Positions 17,107 through 25,699 of a stretch of DNA of 64,000 nt are shown one piece after another. A model generated the notes under the pieces. The model did not search any database and had not been told where the DNA came from. It saw only the letters and a program-made list of their open reading frames with translations. This stretch comes from JBAZZQ01 sp041658725 (lineage in GTDB: Bacteria; Planctomycetota; Phycisphaerae; JAAYCJ01). Numbering within the stretch: the stretch's first letter is position 1; the number at the start of each line of letters is the position of its first letter. The translations under genes and the position numbers were made by a program. The stretch is from assembly GCA_041658725.1 (NCBI GenBank), contig JBAZZQ010000009.1, positions 1 through 64,000 of the forward strand. Direction: 5' to 3'.

Positions 17107-18045
17107 TCAACCACCTAAAACGGCTCGGATTTGCTCTTTCATGTCAATAACGGCTTGCTCAACGGCCTTTTCCCAGGTCGGACAGTCCTTGTACTTGTCC
17201 AACTCATAAGCGTAGATAATGCTTCGGGTTGCCGTCACGATGGCCCCTGTTCCGTCATTTTTGAAGCAGGCCTTGGCCGCCTCCGCCGTCCCGCCCTGGG
17301 TTCCATAGCCCGGGACCAGGAACAAATTGTTCGGCATGATTTCCCGGAGTCGTTTGGCAGCGACAGGATCGGTTCCACCGACCACCGCGCCAACGCAACT
17401 GTAACCGCTGTTTCCCATCACATGAGGCTCGGAGGAGATTTTCGCGATCAATTCTGCCACATGCTCATAAAGCTTCTTTCCATTCGCCCCGACGAAATCC
17501 TGAATTTCCACCGCTTCCGGATTACTCGACCGGCAGACGACAAAAACACCTTTGCCCTGCTCGGCCGCGACGTTGAGAAACGGTCTTAACGCTTCGATTC
17601 CAAAATACGGGTTGACCGTAACCGCGTCCGGAGCCAGCAGGTCTTCCATGTTGGTAAATTCCGGATTGGCCAGGTGAGCTCTGGCGTAAACCTCGTTGGT
17701 CGCCGGGATATCCCCGCGCTTGATGTCGCCGATGATCTCCAGACCCAGGTCGTCGGCTTCTTCCACCAGGCTATAATAAGCCTCAATGCCTTCCCAGAAA
17801 TATTTTTCAAAAAAGGCGATATTCAATTTTACCGCCGCCACGTGAGGAGCGACGATCCGAAGCACCTTGGTCGCAAAATCAAAAATCGCGTCGATGGAGG
17901 ATTCCGTATCCAACTCATCGTTCAGTTCCTTGTTTTCGCGAATAGACAAAGGCAGGCGGCTATATTGAGGATCCAGACCCACGGCAATAGGCGAGCCTTT
18001 TGCTTTGATCCCCTCTAATAATCTGTCGGCAAAATTACTGGACAC
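17107..18045 (-). CDS. pyrF: Orotidine 5'-phosphate decarboxylase, type 2
   Basis: PyrF decarboxylates OMP to UMP, the last step of de novo pyrimidine synthesis. The protein opens with the substrate-binding AVGLDPQYSRLP and carries the catalytic block IGDIKRGDIPATNEVYA. It then has VTVNPYFGIEALRPF, GYSCVGAVVGGTDP and LVPGYGTQGG. The 312-residue length and insertions are those of the long type 2 (mycobacterial-type) branch rather than the short type 1 enzyme. It is transcribed alone, divergent from the HerA-like gene. Confidence 0.94.
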   Translation of the reverse strand: MSSNFADRLLEGIKAKGSPIAVGLDPQYSRLPLSIRENKELNDELDTESSIDAIFDFATKVLRIVAPHVAAVKLNIAFFEKYFWEGIEAYYSLVEEADDLGLEIIGDIKRGDIPATNEVYARAHLANPEFTNMEDLLAPDAVTVNPYFGIEALRPFLNVAAEQGKGVFVVCRSSNPEAVEIQDFVGANGKKLYEHVAELIAKISSEPHVMGNSGYSCVGAVVGGTDPVAAKRLREIMPNNLFLVPGYGTQGGTAEAAKACFKNDGTGAIVTATRSIIYAYELDKYKDCPTWEKAVEQAVIDMKEQIRAVLGG

Positions 18046-18237
18046 TTATTTTACCCTCTTAAAAGTATTTTTTCTCATCATCCAAGACCGTCACCAAGAT
18101 CGGCTATTAACACATAGCTGAAGCTGAAACTATAACTGTTTGTAATTCTCTATGCAAGGCCATTTAACTGGTTTATAGAAAAAATTTTATAAAACTTTCT
18201 CCTTAACCCTCGTCTGAATTGGACCGATAATTTTTTT

Positions 18238-20043
18238 ATGATCCAGGAGGCAATGACATTAACGCGCATCGGTCAGGTGATCAGCATTTGCGGTGATCAG
18301 GCCCAGGTGGCGCTGGATGACAGTTTCATTGAAACGGCGGGGCAGGACAGGCAAGGTCAGTTGGCCAGCTTTGCGGTTATTCCCATTGGTGAAACCCGCG
18401 TGGTTGGGCTTATCACGGCCATTAGCGCCGAGGAGAAAGACGCTCCGGTCCGGATGAGTGTTCATCTAATCGGTCAGATAATCGAGAACCACTTCTCACG
18501 CGGAGTTCAGCAATATCCGATGATCGGCGATCCCCTGGGGCTGATCAGTCAGGAGGATCTGCAGCTCATTCTTGATATGCCCAGGCAAAACGAGCAGGAA
18601 TTTTCGTCGTCCTTTCCGCTCGGACGGTTTGCCTTGAACAGTCAGTATAAAGTTTATCTTAACGGCAGACAATTTTTCAGCAAACACGTGGCGATACTGG
18701 GTAATAGCGGGTCAGGTAAAAGCTGCACGGTGACCAAAATCATCAGCGAATCCATCAAACACCCCAACACCCAAATGATCCTTTTCGACGTTCACGGCGA
18801 ATATCGAAGAGCCTTCTCCGATGACAACAATCAACTGTTGCCGAACGTGACCTATCTGAACGAAAACGATCTCGTCGTCCCCTACTGGCTGCTGCGTTAT
18901 CAGGAACTCGACACGCTTTTTGTCGACCGGTCCGACCGGCGGATCATCCCGAATCAGACGTCGTTTCTCAAAGAGGCGCTCCTCAAACTGAAAAGATCCG
19001 CCGCCAAGAATCTCGATCTATTGGTGAACTATAACATCGACACCCCGATTTATTTTTCGCTCGCACAGTTGAAACTCTATGCCGAGAACATGAACCAGTC
19101 CCGATTTGTGCTCAACACGAATCGCTACGCCTTTGTCCGCTCGGCCCTGCGGAATTTAACCCTGGACGAGCAGGAACAAATCCTTCTGACCCAAAAAGCA
19201 CAGTTTAACCAGGGTAATCCCGAGGGTGAAGTTCCCCATGCGTTGTACTTTCAAAGCCTGACCGGGTTGATTGACCTGTTTGATCATAAACTGAACGATC
19301 ATCGGTATGACTTTTTACTTCGCCCCATCGAGCACGCGAGAAAATCCCCGCTCTTTTGCCAACTTTTCCCGCAAGTGAAGGAAGACCAATCCGACTGGTC
19401 GGGAATGATCGTCTCTATCCTGAAACTGCTGACGGGCCAACTCGAGCAGAGGCGGAATCTCACCATCGTCGATCTGAGCGGTATTCCGTTTGATATCATC
19501 GATCTGACCGTGGGACTGCTCTCCAGATTGATTTTTGATTTTAACTTTTATACCCAATCCACCTTCCGCCGACCGATTGTTTTGATCTTCGAGGAAGCCC
19601 ACAATTACATTCCCTCCGACACGAGCAAGCAGAGTTTCGCCCGGGTCGCCATTGAACGGATCGCCAAGGAAGGGCGAAAATACGGGGTCAGCGCCATCAT
19701 CGTTTCCCAGCGGCCCAGCGAGGTCTCACATACCGTTTTAAGTCAGTGCAATAACATGATCGTCCTGCGGCTGAACAATCCTGAGGATCAGAATTACATT
19801 ACCAAGGTGATTTCCGACCAGTTTGCCAATTTGATCGGCATGCTGCCGATTTTAAGTCCCGGAGAAGGATTCGTTATCGGAGACTGTGTTCCTCTGCCTT
19901 TGCGGACATTGATCGCGCTTCCCGACCGTCGGCCGGCCAGTGGAAACGTCGATTTCATCGAAGCCTGGCGAAATCCGCAACCCGCCGATCAGCTCAACTA
20001 CACCATCAACCGCTGGATCAAACAGGAACGGCCGCAAAATTAA
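18238..20043 (+). CDS. HerA/DUF87-type ATPase (hexameric translocase)
   Basis: HerA-like proteins are hexameric DNA translocases related to FtsK and VirB4, used in DNA end processing and in several defence systems. The 601-residue protein has an N-terminal HerA barrel (about 1-90) and Walker A GNSGSGKS at 155-162. It also has DVHGEYR, Walker B IVLIFEEAHN near residues 447-456, and the distal SQRPSEVSHTVLSQCNN. AGGAGG lies only 2 bases before the internal ATG at 18253, so the exact start is unclear. No NurA nuclease is adjacent. A HEPN/nucleotidyltransferase pair follows 79 bases downstream on the same strand, with its own promoter. Confidence 0.85.
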   Translation: MIQEAMTLTRIGQVISICGDQAQVALDDSFIETAGQDRQGQLASFAVIPIGETRVVGLITAISAEEKDAPVRMSVHLIGQIIENHFSRGVQQYPMIGDPLGLISQEDLQLILDMPRQNEQEFSSSFPLGRFALNSQYKVYLNGRQFFSKHVAILGNSGSGKSCTVTKIISESIKHPNTQMILFDVHGEYRRAFSDDNNQLLPNVTYLNENDLVVPYWLLRYQELDTLFVDRSDRRIIPNQTSFLKEALLKLKRSAAKNLDLLVNYNIDTPIYFSLAQLKLYAENMNQSRFVLNTNRYAFVRSALRNLTLDEQEQILLTQKAQFNQGNPEGEVPHALYFQSLTGLIDLFDHKLNDHRYDFLLRPIEHARKSPLFCQLFPQVKEDQSDWSGMIVSILKLLTGQLEQRRNLTIVDLSGIPFDIIDLTVGLLSRLIFDFNFYTQSTFRRPIVLIFEEAHNYIPSDTSKQSFARVAIERIAKEGRKYGVSAIIVSQRPSEVSHTVLSQCNNMIVLRLNNPEDQNYITKVISDQFANLIGMLPILSPGEGFVIGDCVPLPLRTLIALPDRRPASGNVDFIEAWRNPQPADQLNYTINRWIKQERPQN

Positions 20044-20083
20044 AAAAGCGGTCAGCGATCAGCTTTCAGCGAACAGCAAATAC

Positions 20084-20113
20084 TTGCAATTTGTCTTTTT
20101 CCTTTGATATAAT
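20084..20113 (+). promoter_or_regulatory. Probable promoter for the HEPN/MNT pair
   Basis: TTGCAA (20084-20089) is followed after 18 bases by a perfect TATAAT (20108-20113). That is only 9 bases before the ATG of the HEPN gene, so the transcript would be leaderless or nearly so. Confidence 0.55.
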
Positions 20114-20122
20114 TGCCTTGTC

Positions 20123-20500
20123 ATGGGAATAAAACCGGAAGAATGGCTGAAGCAGGCAGTTTTTGATATCGAGACCGCCGAATATATGTTTAACGGCGGA
20201 CGATATTTCTATGCGGTCTTTATGTGTCATTTGGCCATTGAAAAGTCCCTGAAAGGAATTTTTCAAAAACGGCTGGCGGAAGTGCCTCCGAAAGTACACA
20301 ACCTTGTTTACCTGCTTAATCGAATTGGTTTACAGCTACCTGAAACTATGGGCAGATTTCTAATCAAACTAAATGAGGCAAGTGTGGCCACCCGATATCC
20401 GGAGGATTTGGAAAAGCTGAAGAGTGATTTTACGCAATCCACAACGAAAGACATTCTTGCGAAATCGAAAGAATTTTTGGAATGGATAAAAAAGCAGTAG
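20123..20500 (+). CDS. HEPN-domain protein
   Basis: The 125-residue all-helical protein fits the HEPN family (PF05168-like): EEWLKQAVFDIETAEYMF, YAVFMCHLAIEKSLKGIF, KVHNLVYLL. Its partner gene encodes a minimal nucleotidyltransferase and overlaps its 3' end by 19 bases. HEPN/MNT pairs are widespread and often behave as toxin-antitoxin systems, with the HEPN partner as RNase. The classical compact R-x4-6-H active site is not obvious here (R...H spacing is longer), so RNase activity is uncertain. Confidence 0.8.
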   Translation: MGIKPEEWLKQAVFDIETAEYMFNGGRYFYAVFMCHLAIEKSLKGIFQKRLAEVPPKVHNLVYLLNRIGLQLPETMGRFLIKLNEASVATRYPEDLEKLKSDFTQSTTKDILAKSKEFLEWIKKQ

Positions 20501-20799
20501 TAAAAATTCTGTCGCAGTTTCGAGCTATCCTTAAAGCCAAGGGCATCAGGATTTCCAAGCTGATTCTCTTTGGTTCCTACGCCGCTGGAAACGATCGGGA
20601 AGGAAGCGATATCGACGTCGTGGTTATTTCCAGAGATTTTATCGGAAAAAATTATTGGGAAAGAATTGAAATTCTTTCCGACGCTATTTATGAAATTTTC
20701 CAACCCATCGAAGCCATTGCCATGACACCGGATGAATGGAAAGAAGGCAACTCACCGATTATTGAATTTGCCAAAAATGGTGAAATTGTGGAATCGTAA
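20482..20799 (+). CDS. Minimal nucleotidyltransferase (MNT) domain protein
   Basis: The 105-residue protein has the polymerase-beta-type signature GS-x10-DxD (G31, S32, D43, D45, in ILFGSYAAGNDREGSDIDV). MntA-type proteins neutralise HEPN partners, in studied cases by adding AMP to them. It overlaps the HEPN gene by 19 bases, so the two are translated together. The candidate role is antitoxin or regulator, inferred from the pairing. Confidence 0.85.
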   Translation: MDKKAVVKILSQFRAILKAKGIRISKLILFGSYAAGNDREGSDIDVVVISRDFIGKNYWERIEILSDAIYEIFQPIEAIAMTPDEWKEGNSPIIEFAKNGEIVES

Positions 20800-20825
20800 T
20801 GCCCGTTGATATTTTTCCGGTCGCT

Positions 20826-22004
20826 TCATCTCTCTTCTTCCCCCATCACCGCCAGGATTTTCTTATCCAATCGCAACAGAAACAAAACTTTCTCCGGACC
20901 GGTTTTTCCGGAATATAATTTGCTCACTTTATCGACATTGACCGCGACGCCTCGGGGTTTGACCGTAACCGGGCCGATTTGGCTTTCCCGGAAATACCGT
21001 CGGACCTTGTCTTCGTGGTAGGGCATGATTTCCTCGACCCGAAACGCTCTGGCGAGGGGATGGGCGATGAATCTGTCCGACGTCAGAACGATCTGGCCGG
21101 GAGCGAGAAATTTCAGCCCGAGTTCCGCCGCCAGTTGTCCCAGCAATCGCAGCCGGGAAACGGCGGGGTCGGGATCGTATAAATAGGCCCCGATTTCGCC
21201 GATGTTAAACGCCACCGGCATCTCGTCGGTGATCGCGCAGGCGGAAGGAAGCGATGTGGCCTTTAATTTCACATCCGCGAATTTCCCCGTCCATAATAAA
21301 AGCTGCCGGCATTGACCTTTGTAACTGATAAGCTCGATTTCACCTTCCCAGGGCAATTCCGAATATTCCGTGGCGGGGGAGAGCTTGATCGCACCATTGG
21401 GAACTTCCTTTAACAGGCGATCTATGAATTCCTTGCCCGGTGAAAGCTCCTCTATCTTGACCGTGCGGATATGGTCATTTTTTCTCCGGTCCGGATCGAA
21501 ATGAAAAATTCCACCCGTAAACTTGACGGTGTTTAAATCCGCACAAAGAAGCGTAACGTTCTGCCGCCGCTGGTAGACTTGCAGATTCAAATCCGCTATA
21601 TGAATCCGCTCGGGCGACAGATCAATTCCCGTCACCTTCCCCACTGCCGCCAAGGCGAGGGTGTCCCCGCCGATCCCGCAGCATAAATCCAGAATATCCT
21701 CACCCGCATGGAACAATTTAACCCGTCCCGCCTTGTAGTCGGCGATGATTTCACCGCTGGCCTGCTCGTAACCCTTGCGATCAAAAAACATCAAGTCCGC
21801 CCGGGAAAATTTCGCTCGTGCCCGGTGACGCAGTTCCACCAGTTCCAGAACCGCCCGCGACTGGTCCAAAGTGCAGTGTTTGCGAAGTTTCGCCACATCG
21901 CTTGGTTTGGCCGGATCAAGCCCCCCCGCCAACTCCAGGGCCGCCGTACCGCGGGGACTGGTTAGAAAGTTTAAAATTTCTTCTGTAAAAGTTTGCTTAC
22001 TCAT
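20826..22004 (-). CDS. Class I SAM-dependent methyltransferase with THUMP-like C-terminal domain
   Basis: The SAM-binding motif ILDLCCGIGGDTLALA and the acidic loop VTGIDLSPERI lie near residues 95-125. A post-motif DPDRR follows the predicted active-site strand. A C-terminal region of about 80 residues resembles the THUMP-like domain found with such enzymes. RNA is the likely substrate type, but the specificity is unknown. I chose the ATG at 22004 (MSKQTFTEEIL), which overlaps the end of the upstream surface-protein gene by 8 bases. An in-frame ATG 12 codons earlier adds sequence unlike the family. It is the last gene of a four-gene minus-strand operon. Confidence 0.75.
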   Translation of the reverse strand: MSKQTFTEEILNFLTSPRGTAALELAGGLDPAKPSDVAKLRKHCTLDQSRAVLELVELRHRARAKFSRADLMFFDRKGYEQASGEIIADYKAGRVKLFHAGEDILDLCCGIGGDTLALAAVGKVTGIDLSPERIHIADLNLQVYQRRQNVTLLCADLNTVKFTGGIFHFDPDRRKNDHIRTVKIEELSPGKEFIDRLLKEVPNGAIKLSPATEYSELPWEGEIELISYKGQCRQLLLWTGKFADVKLKATSLPSACAITDEMPVAFNIGEIGAYLYDPDPAVSRLRLLGQLAAELGLKFLAPGQIVLTSDRFIAHPLARAFRVEEIMPYHEDKVRRYFRESQIGPVTVKPRGVAVNVDKVSKLYSGKTGPEKVLFLLRLDKKILAVMGEEER

Positions 22005-23730
22005 AATTTCCAATGATATAAAAGCACATAACCACCGCAAAAATCACGATCATCGCCGGCATCGCGCATCCCCCCGCCGGAGTGGGTAAAGACGAATCCG
22101 TTTCAGCTTTGACCGATATTTGAATTGTTTGGGAAATCCCCATCGCCCCGCCGGCGTCGAAGGCTTTGGCGGTAATGGTGTAATTATCCGCCGGAGCATC
22201 GGTCCAGGTAAAGTTGAACGGCGGGTTCGTTACGGAGGCCAGCAGGGTTGCCCCCTGATAAAATTCAACTTTCGTGATTTGATCGTCCACATCCCAGGCG
22301 TTGACGGCGCAGGAGATTTCCTCGCCCGTGAAAAAGATCGCCGAATCTCCAGGCCTGAGAATTCTTATCGTTGGAGGATCGTTGGCGGGATTAACCGTAA
22401 CGCAGACCGCACCGGTGGCGGTCTTGACCCCGTCGGTCAACGTATATGTAAAATTGTCCAAGCCGTTAAAGTCCCGGGCGGGAGTGTATCTTATCGTGCC
22501 GTTGTCGTTCACGCTCGTGGAGCCGTGCTCGGCGGGAGAGGCAGCAGTTATCCCAATCGCGTCCCCATCCGGATCTGAATCGTTGGCAAGAACGGAAATA
22601 TCAATGGATGTATCCTCATTAGTGATGGCGCTGTCGTCTACCGTGTGAGGCAGATTATCCGGAACGGTAGCGTAAGCAAGAAAATTCCCAGCCGATCCGC
22701 CGAAACTGATGTGTGGTTTTCCGCTGCGATCCAGGACCAGACGATACGTGCCTTCCCGCACCGCCGCATCGCCGATCAGCTCCTTGTGCCAACCTGAACT
22801 ATCCTTCCATGCGTACATCAGTTTCATGTTCGTTACGTCAAGATAACACATTTGGGGATTGTCGTTCTTATCAAGAATCATGGCGGTGTTCCACCCGACG
22901 TCGGCCGACCCGCTGTCCACGATTTCCATGTGCCATCCGGACGCGTCTTTGCTTGCGAATTTCAACTGCTTATTTGTTTCGTCGTAATAACTGATCCGCG
23001 GAAAACCGGCGATATTAAAGACCAGGGAACTGAATTTACCGACAGCCAGGCCTCCCGTTCCATCGACCACCTCCGCATGCCAGCCGCCAAAATCCTTCCA
23101 TGCGAACTTTAAACCTTTATTCGTCACGTCATAATAACTAATCCCGGGATTGCCCTGGTTGTCGAAGGCGAGCGACGAGTACGTTCCCACGTCCCACCCC
23201 GGACCATCCACGGTCTCGGCGTCCCAGGTCGAAGCTCCCAGGTAAATGAACTTGAGACTTTGATTGGTGGCGTCATAATAGCTGATCCCGATTACTCCAT
23301 AGCGGCTGATCGCCAGCGAAGTATAAGAGCCCACGTTCAACCCGGTCCCGTCCAGAATGATCCGCGACCAGTTGACGCCATTTCCATAAGCGTACTTTAA
23401 ATCTTTATTCACGGCGTCGTAATAACTGATCCGAGGCTGATCGCTGCTATCGACAGCCAGAGAGCTGTACTCACCGCTTTCGCTTCCCGTGTTTTCCACC
23501 GATGCGATATGCCAGCCGGTAGAATCCTTGCGGGCATATTTAAGTGTTTTGTCGGCGGGATCGTAGTAACTGATGCAAGGATATCCGGTCGTGCCGACCG
23601 CGATTGACGTATGCGCCCCTGTTCCCAACGTGGGGCCAACCGTTTCCACGGTCCAGCTTGCCCCCCAGGCGGACTCTGCCAGATAAAAAAGGTAAACCAA
23701 AATCCATAAAAGTCTTTTAATGTGTCGCAA
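21997..23730 (-). CDS. Exported repeat (propeller-like) surface protein with cadherin/Ig-like domains and Cys-containing C-terminal anchor
   Basis: The probable TTG start at 23730 yields a signal peptide (LLWILVYLFYLAESAWGA). The frame stays open further upstream, to 23841, but only inside the preceding gene. About seven repeats of near 50 residues follow, each with a core like PxISYYDxTNKxLKYAxKD, suggesting a beta-propeller. Next come a cadherin-like domain (DDSAITNEDTSIDISVLANDSDPDGD) split over two strands of text, and an Ig-like domain (PPTIRILRPGDSAIFF). The C-terminus is GGCAMP followed by a hydrophobic stretch and a short tail. That resembles Cys-type C-terminal sorting signals. It is likely surface displayed; the ligand is unknown. 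Confidence 0.65.
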   Translation of the reverse strand: MRHIKRLLWILVYLFYLAESAWGASWTVETVGPTLGTGAHTSIAVGTTGYPCISYYDPADKTLKYARKDSTGWHIASVENTGSESGEYSSLAVDSSDQPRISYYDAVNKDLKYAYGNGVNWSRIILDGTGLNVGSYTSLAISRYGVIGISYYDATNQSLKFIYLGASTWDAETVDGPGWDVGTYSSLAFDNQGNPGISYYDVTNKGLKFAWKDFGGWHAEVVDGTGGLAVGKFSSLVFNIAGFPRISYYDETNKQLKFASKDASGWHMEIVDSGSADVGWNTAMILDKNDNPQMCYLDVTNMKLMYAWKDSSGWHKELIGDAAVREGTYRLVLDRSGKPHISFGGSAGNFLAYATVPDNLPHTVDDSAITNEDTSIDISVLANDSDPDGDAIGITAASPAEHGSTSVNDNGTIRYTPARDFNGLDNFTYTLTDGVKTATGAVCVTVNPANDPPTIRILRPGDSAIFFTGEEISCAVNAWDVDDQITKVEFYQGATLLASVTNPPFNFTWTDAPADNYTITAKAFDAGGAMGISQTIQISVKAETDSSLPTPAGGCAMPAMIVIFAVVMCFYIIGNYE

Positions 23731-24700
23731 TCCCTTTTTTGCTCGCGTTGGAAAGCGGTCCAGGCAGCCCGACCGGTAAGGGTGGGTATTTTTTTTCCTC
23801 TGAAACCGTCTTAGCCGGTTGAAACATCTCGAACCATTCATGGAAATCTCGGGAAAGCACTCCGGCGTCCATCAGTTCCGCCAGACTGTTTTGGCAAGAG
23901 CACAGAGATTTGACCCCAGGCAGAAACTCAAAGAGAGTTTCGAGAATCATCGGCATCTGGTCCGTCGTCTCATTGGCCCGCCAGCTCTGGTCTGTAAGGG
24001 CGGGGTTGTTAAATAAATTTCCAGCCTCGTAAGGACGGTGAATGCTTCCGGTTTCCGCGAAATCGTGAATGAAACAGATACCGGCGTAGCACATTTGCAA
24101 TTCCCTTGCCAAAAACACCTCCGGGGCCAGACTGTGTCCGAGCAAATCCGCTCCCCACAGGGCATATTTTCGCACTTCCGCCCGCGTTTCCCGGCGCGGT
24201 CCTTCGCTGCAAAGATAAGTTCCCGTTTCATCATACTTGAGTTTAAGTTGACTAAGTGTGTCGGCCAGGACTGAGCGGAGGGTCGGGCAGAAGACGGGCC
24301 ATTGCCGAAGGTCCATGATCGCCCCATGCTCGAAAAATGTTCCCATACGGTGGGTCTCATCGATTAAATCATCTGCCAGGACAAATTGCCCGATCCGGTA
24401 ATTGTGGGAAACCGCCCGCGCTCCGCTCCAGGATACAATATGGGTAACGCCCAGTTCTTTGAGGGTAAAGATATTAGCGCGAGGATTGGCGAAGCTGCTG
24501 GGAACGGGAGCCGTACCGTCGGAATGGCGAAGCAGCAGATAGTATCGTCCCCGGGAATGCTCACAGAGATAAACCGGCTGGGAAACTCCAAAGGGGGTCT
24601 TGCGCGCGCCGAGCCTTGTGCCGATCAGTTTGCCTTCCGCCAGAAGTTTTTCCGCAAAACCGCCACCGATACAAGCGAGAGAAAAATTGGATGATGTCAT
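23717..24700 (-). CDS. Nucleoside phosphorylase family protein (MTAP/PNP-like)
   Basis: The protein belongs to the PNP/UDP phosphorylase superfamily, which cleaves nucleosides with phosphate. Family-like points are LACIGGGFAEKLL at the N-terminus, LLLRHSDGTAPVP, the TYLCSEGPRRETRAEV substrate region, and GADLLGHSLAPEVFLARE in place of the usual GMT-PEA block. It most resembles 5'-methylthioadenosine phosphorylases but is diverged: the His-rich, glycine-loop segments differ. At 327 residues it is longer than the typical 270-290. It follows the HD gene by 10 bases and overlaps the next gene. Confidence 0.7.
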   Translation of the reverse strand: MTSSNFSLACIGGGFAEKLLAEGKLIGTRLGARKTPFGVSQPVYLCEHSRGRYYLLLRHSDGTAPVPSSFANPRANIFTLKELGVTHIVSWSGARAVSHNYRIGQFVLADDLIDETHRMGTFFEHGAIMDLRQWPVFCPTLRSVLADTLSQLKLKYDETGTYLCSEGPRRETRAEVRKYALWGADLLGHSLAPEVFLARELQMCYAGICFIHDFAETGSIHRPYEAGNLFNNPALTDQSWRANETTDQMPMILETLFEFLPGVKSLCSCQNSLAELMDAGVLSRDFHEWFEMFQPAKTVSEEKKYPPLPVGLPGPLSNASKKGIATH

Positions 24701-24710
24701 TTTTTTTCTC

Positions 24711-25451
24711 CTAACTGATTACAATAGTTCGCGGGTCGTTCACCGGGGCGTTAGAGAAGAAATCCTTAACGTCCTCTAAATCGATTTCCTGGCACAGGAG
24801 GTCGAATATCATGCCCATACTGTCGAGTCGTCGTCTGGCGATGCTTTTTGAGGTCTCCAGACGCAGGGCTTTTTTGACGCGGGCTTCCCAATAGTGATAT
24901 TCCTGCTGGCGATGCCACCCTTCGATGAGCTGCCGGGTCGATTTTCCCGTCGCATGAGCGGCGCGGACCTGGAAAGTAAAACCGAGCAAGCCGAAATCTT
25001 CGAGATTGTCGGCGTCTCCGATAAGAATCGAGTCCGACAGGCTCGGTCGGGTATTTTTTAATTCCGTGATCACTGTAACGATCTTTTTGAGCGTACGAGC
25101 GGCGACTAATTTTCCTATCTGTTCGCAGGCCACTTGGGCGCCTCGCTGATAAAGCTCGGTATCCGCGGGTCGGGAAAAAATCTCGGACGGATGCAATTGA
25201 CCTTTCCTGACCAGATCGATCCATCCGGCGTCATGAAACAAGGCCGAGGCAGACAAAACGTCCCCATCGACTTGATTTTCCGAAAGTGAAGGGTCGCGGG
25301 CCAGAAGTTTTGACAATTCCAGAACACGCACGCTATGCTCATAGACCACCTCGGGGGAAATCTTCGCGGACGATCCCCCCGTCGCTCTGCTCCCCGACCA
25401 TCCGGAGCAAAGATAATTCCTGGCCCGTTCGAGAATAGCTTCGTTGCTCAT
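24711..25451 (-). CDS. HD-domain phosphohydrolase-like protein
   Basis: HD proteins are metal-dependent phosphohydrolases acting on nucleotides or nucleic-acid-related substrates. The visible metal ligands are His in VYEHSVRVLEL, the HD pair in ALFHDAGWIDL, and Asp in LIGDADNLEDFG. I chose the ATG at 25451 (MSNEAILERA); an in-frame ATG 12 codons upstream adds an unrelated stretch. It is the first gene of the operon with the nucleoside phosphorylase, which hints at nucleotide metabolism or salvage. The substrate is not determined. Confidence 0.75.
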   Translation of the reverse strand: MSNEAILERARNYLCSGWSGSRATGGSSAKISPEVVYEHSVRVLELSKLLARDPSLSENQVDGDVLSASALFHDAGWIDLVRKGQLHPSEIFSRPADTELYQRGAQVACEQIGKLVAARTLKKIVTVITELKNTRPSLSDSILIGDADNLEDFGLLGFTFQVRAAHATGKSTRQLIEGWHRQQEYHYWEARVKKALRLETSKSIARRRLDSMGMIFDLLCQEIDLEDVKDFFSNAPVNDPRTIVIS

Positions 25452-25588
25452 TTTATACGCACCATCAGCCCGGAACGGCTTACTCAAAAAGAAATTTCAC
25501 TTGTCGTCAGTTTTGTTAATTCCACAATCTTAACAGAATTTGAACTTTTTTCCAATAAAGAAATAAAGAAGGATACTTTACAATCCAC

Positions 25589-25616
25589 TTGACGAATTAT
25601 ACAAAATGGATATAAT
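25589..25616 (+). promoter_or_regulatory. Promoter for fhs
   Basis: TTGACG (25589-25594) is separated by 16 bases from a perfect TATAAT (25611-25616). This predicts a leader of about 75 bases before the fhs ATG at 25700. Confidence 0.75.
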
Positions 25617-25699
25617 GTCCCCTTACGGTTATTTTTCGAGAATCAAACTCAAGTTTGTATGTCGGAAAAGTAATAATTACTTTTAAAAAGAGGAAATAC

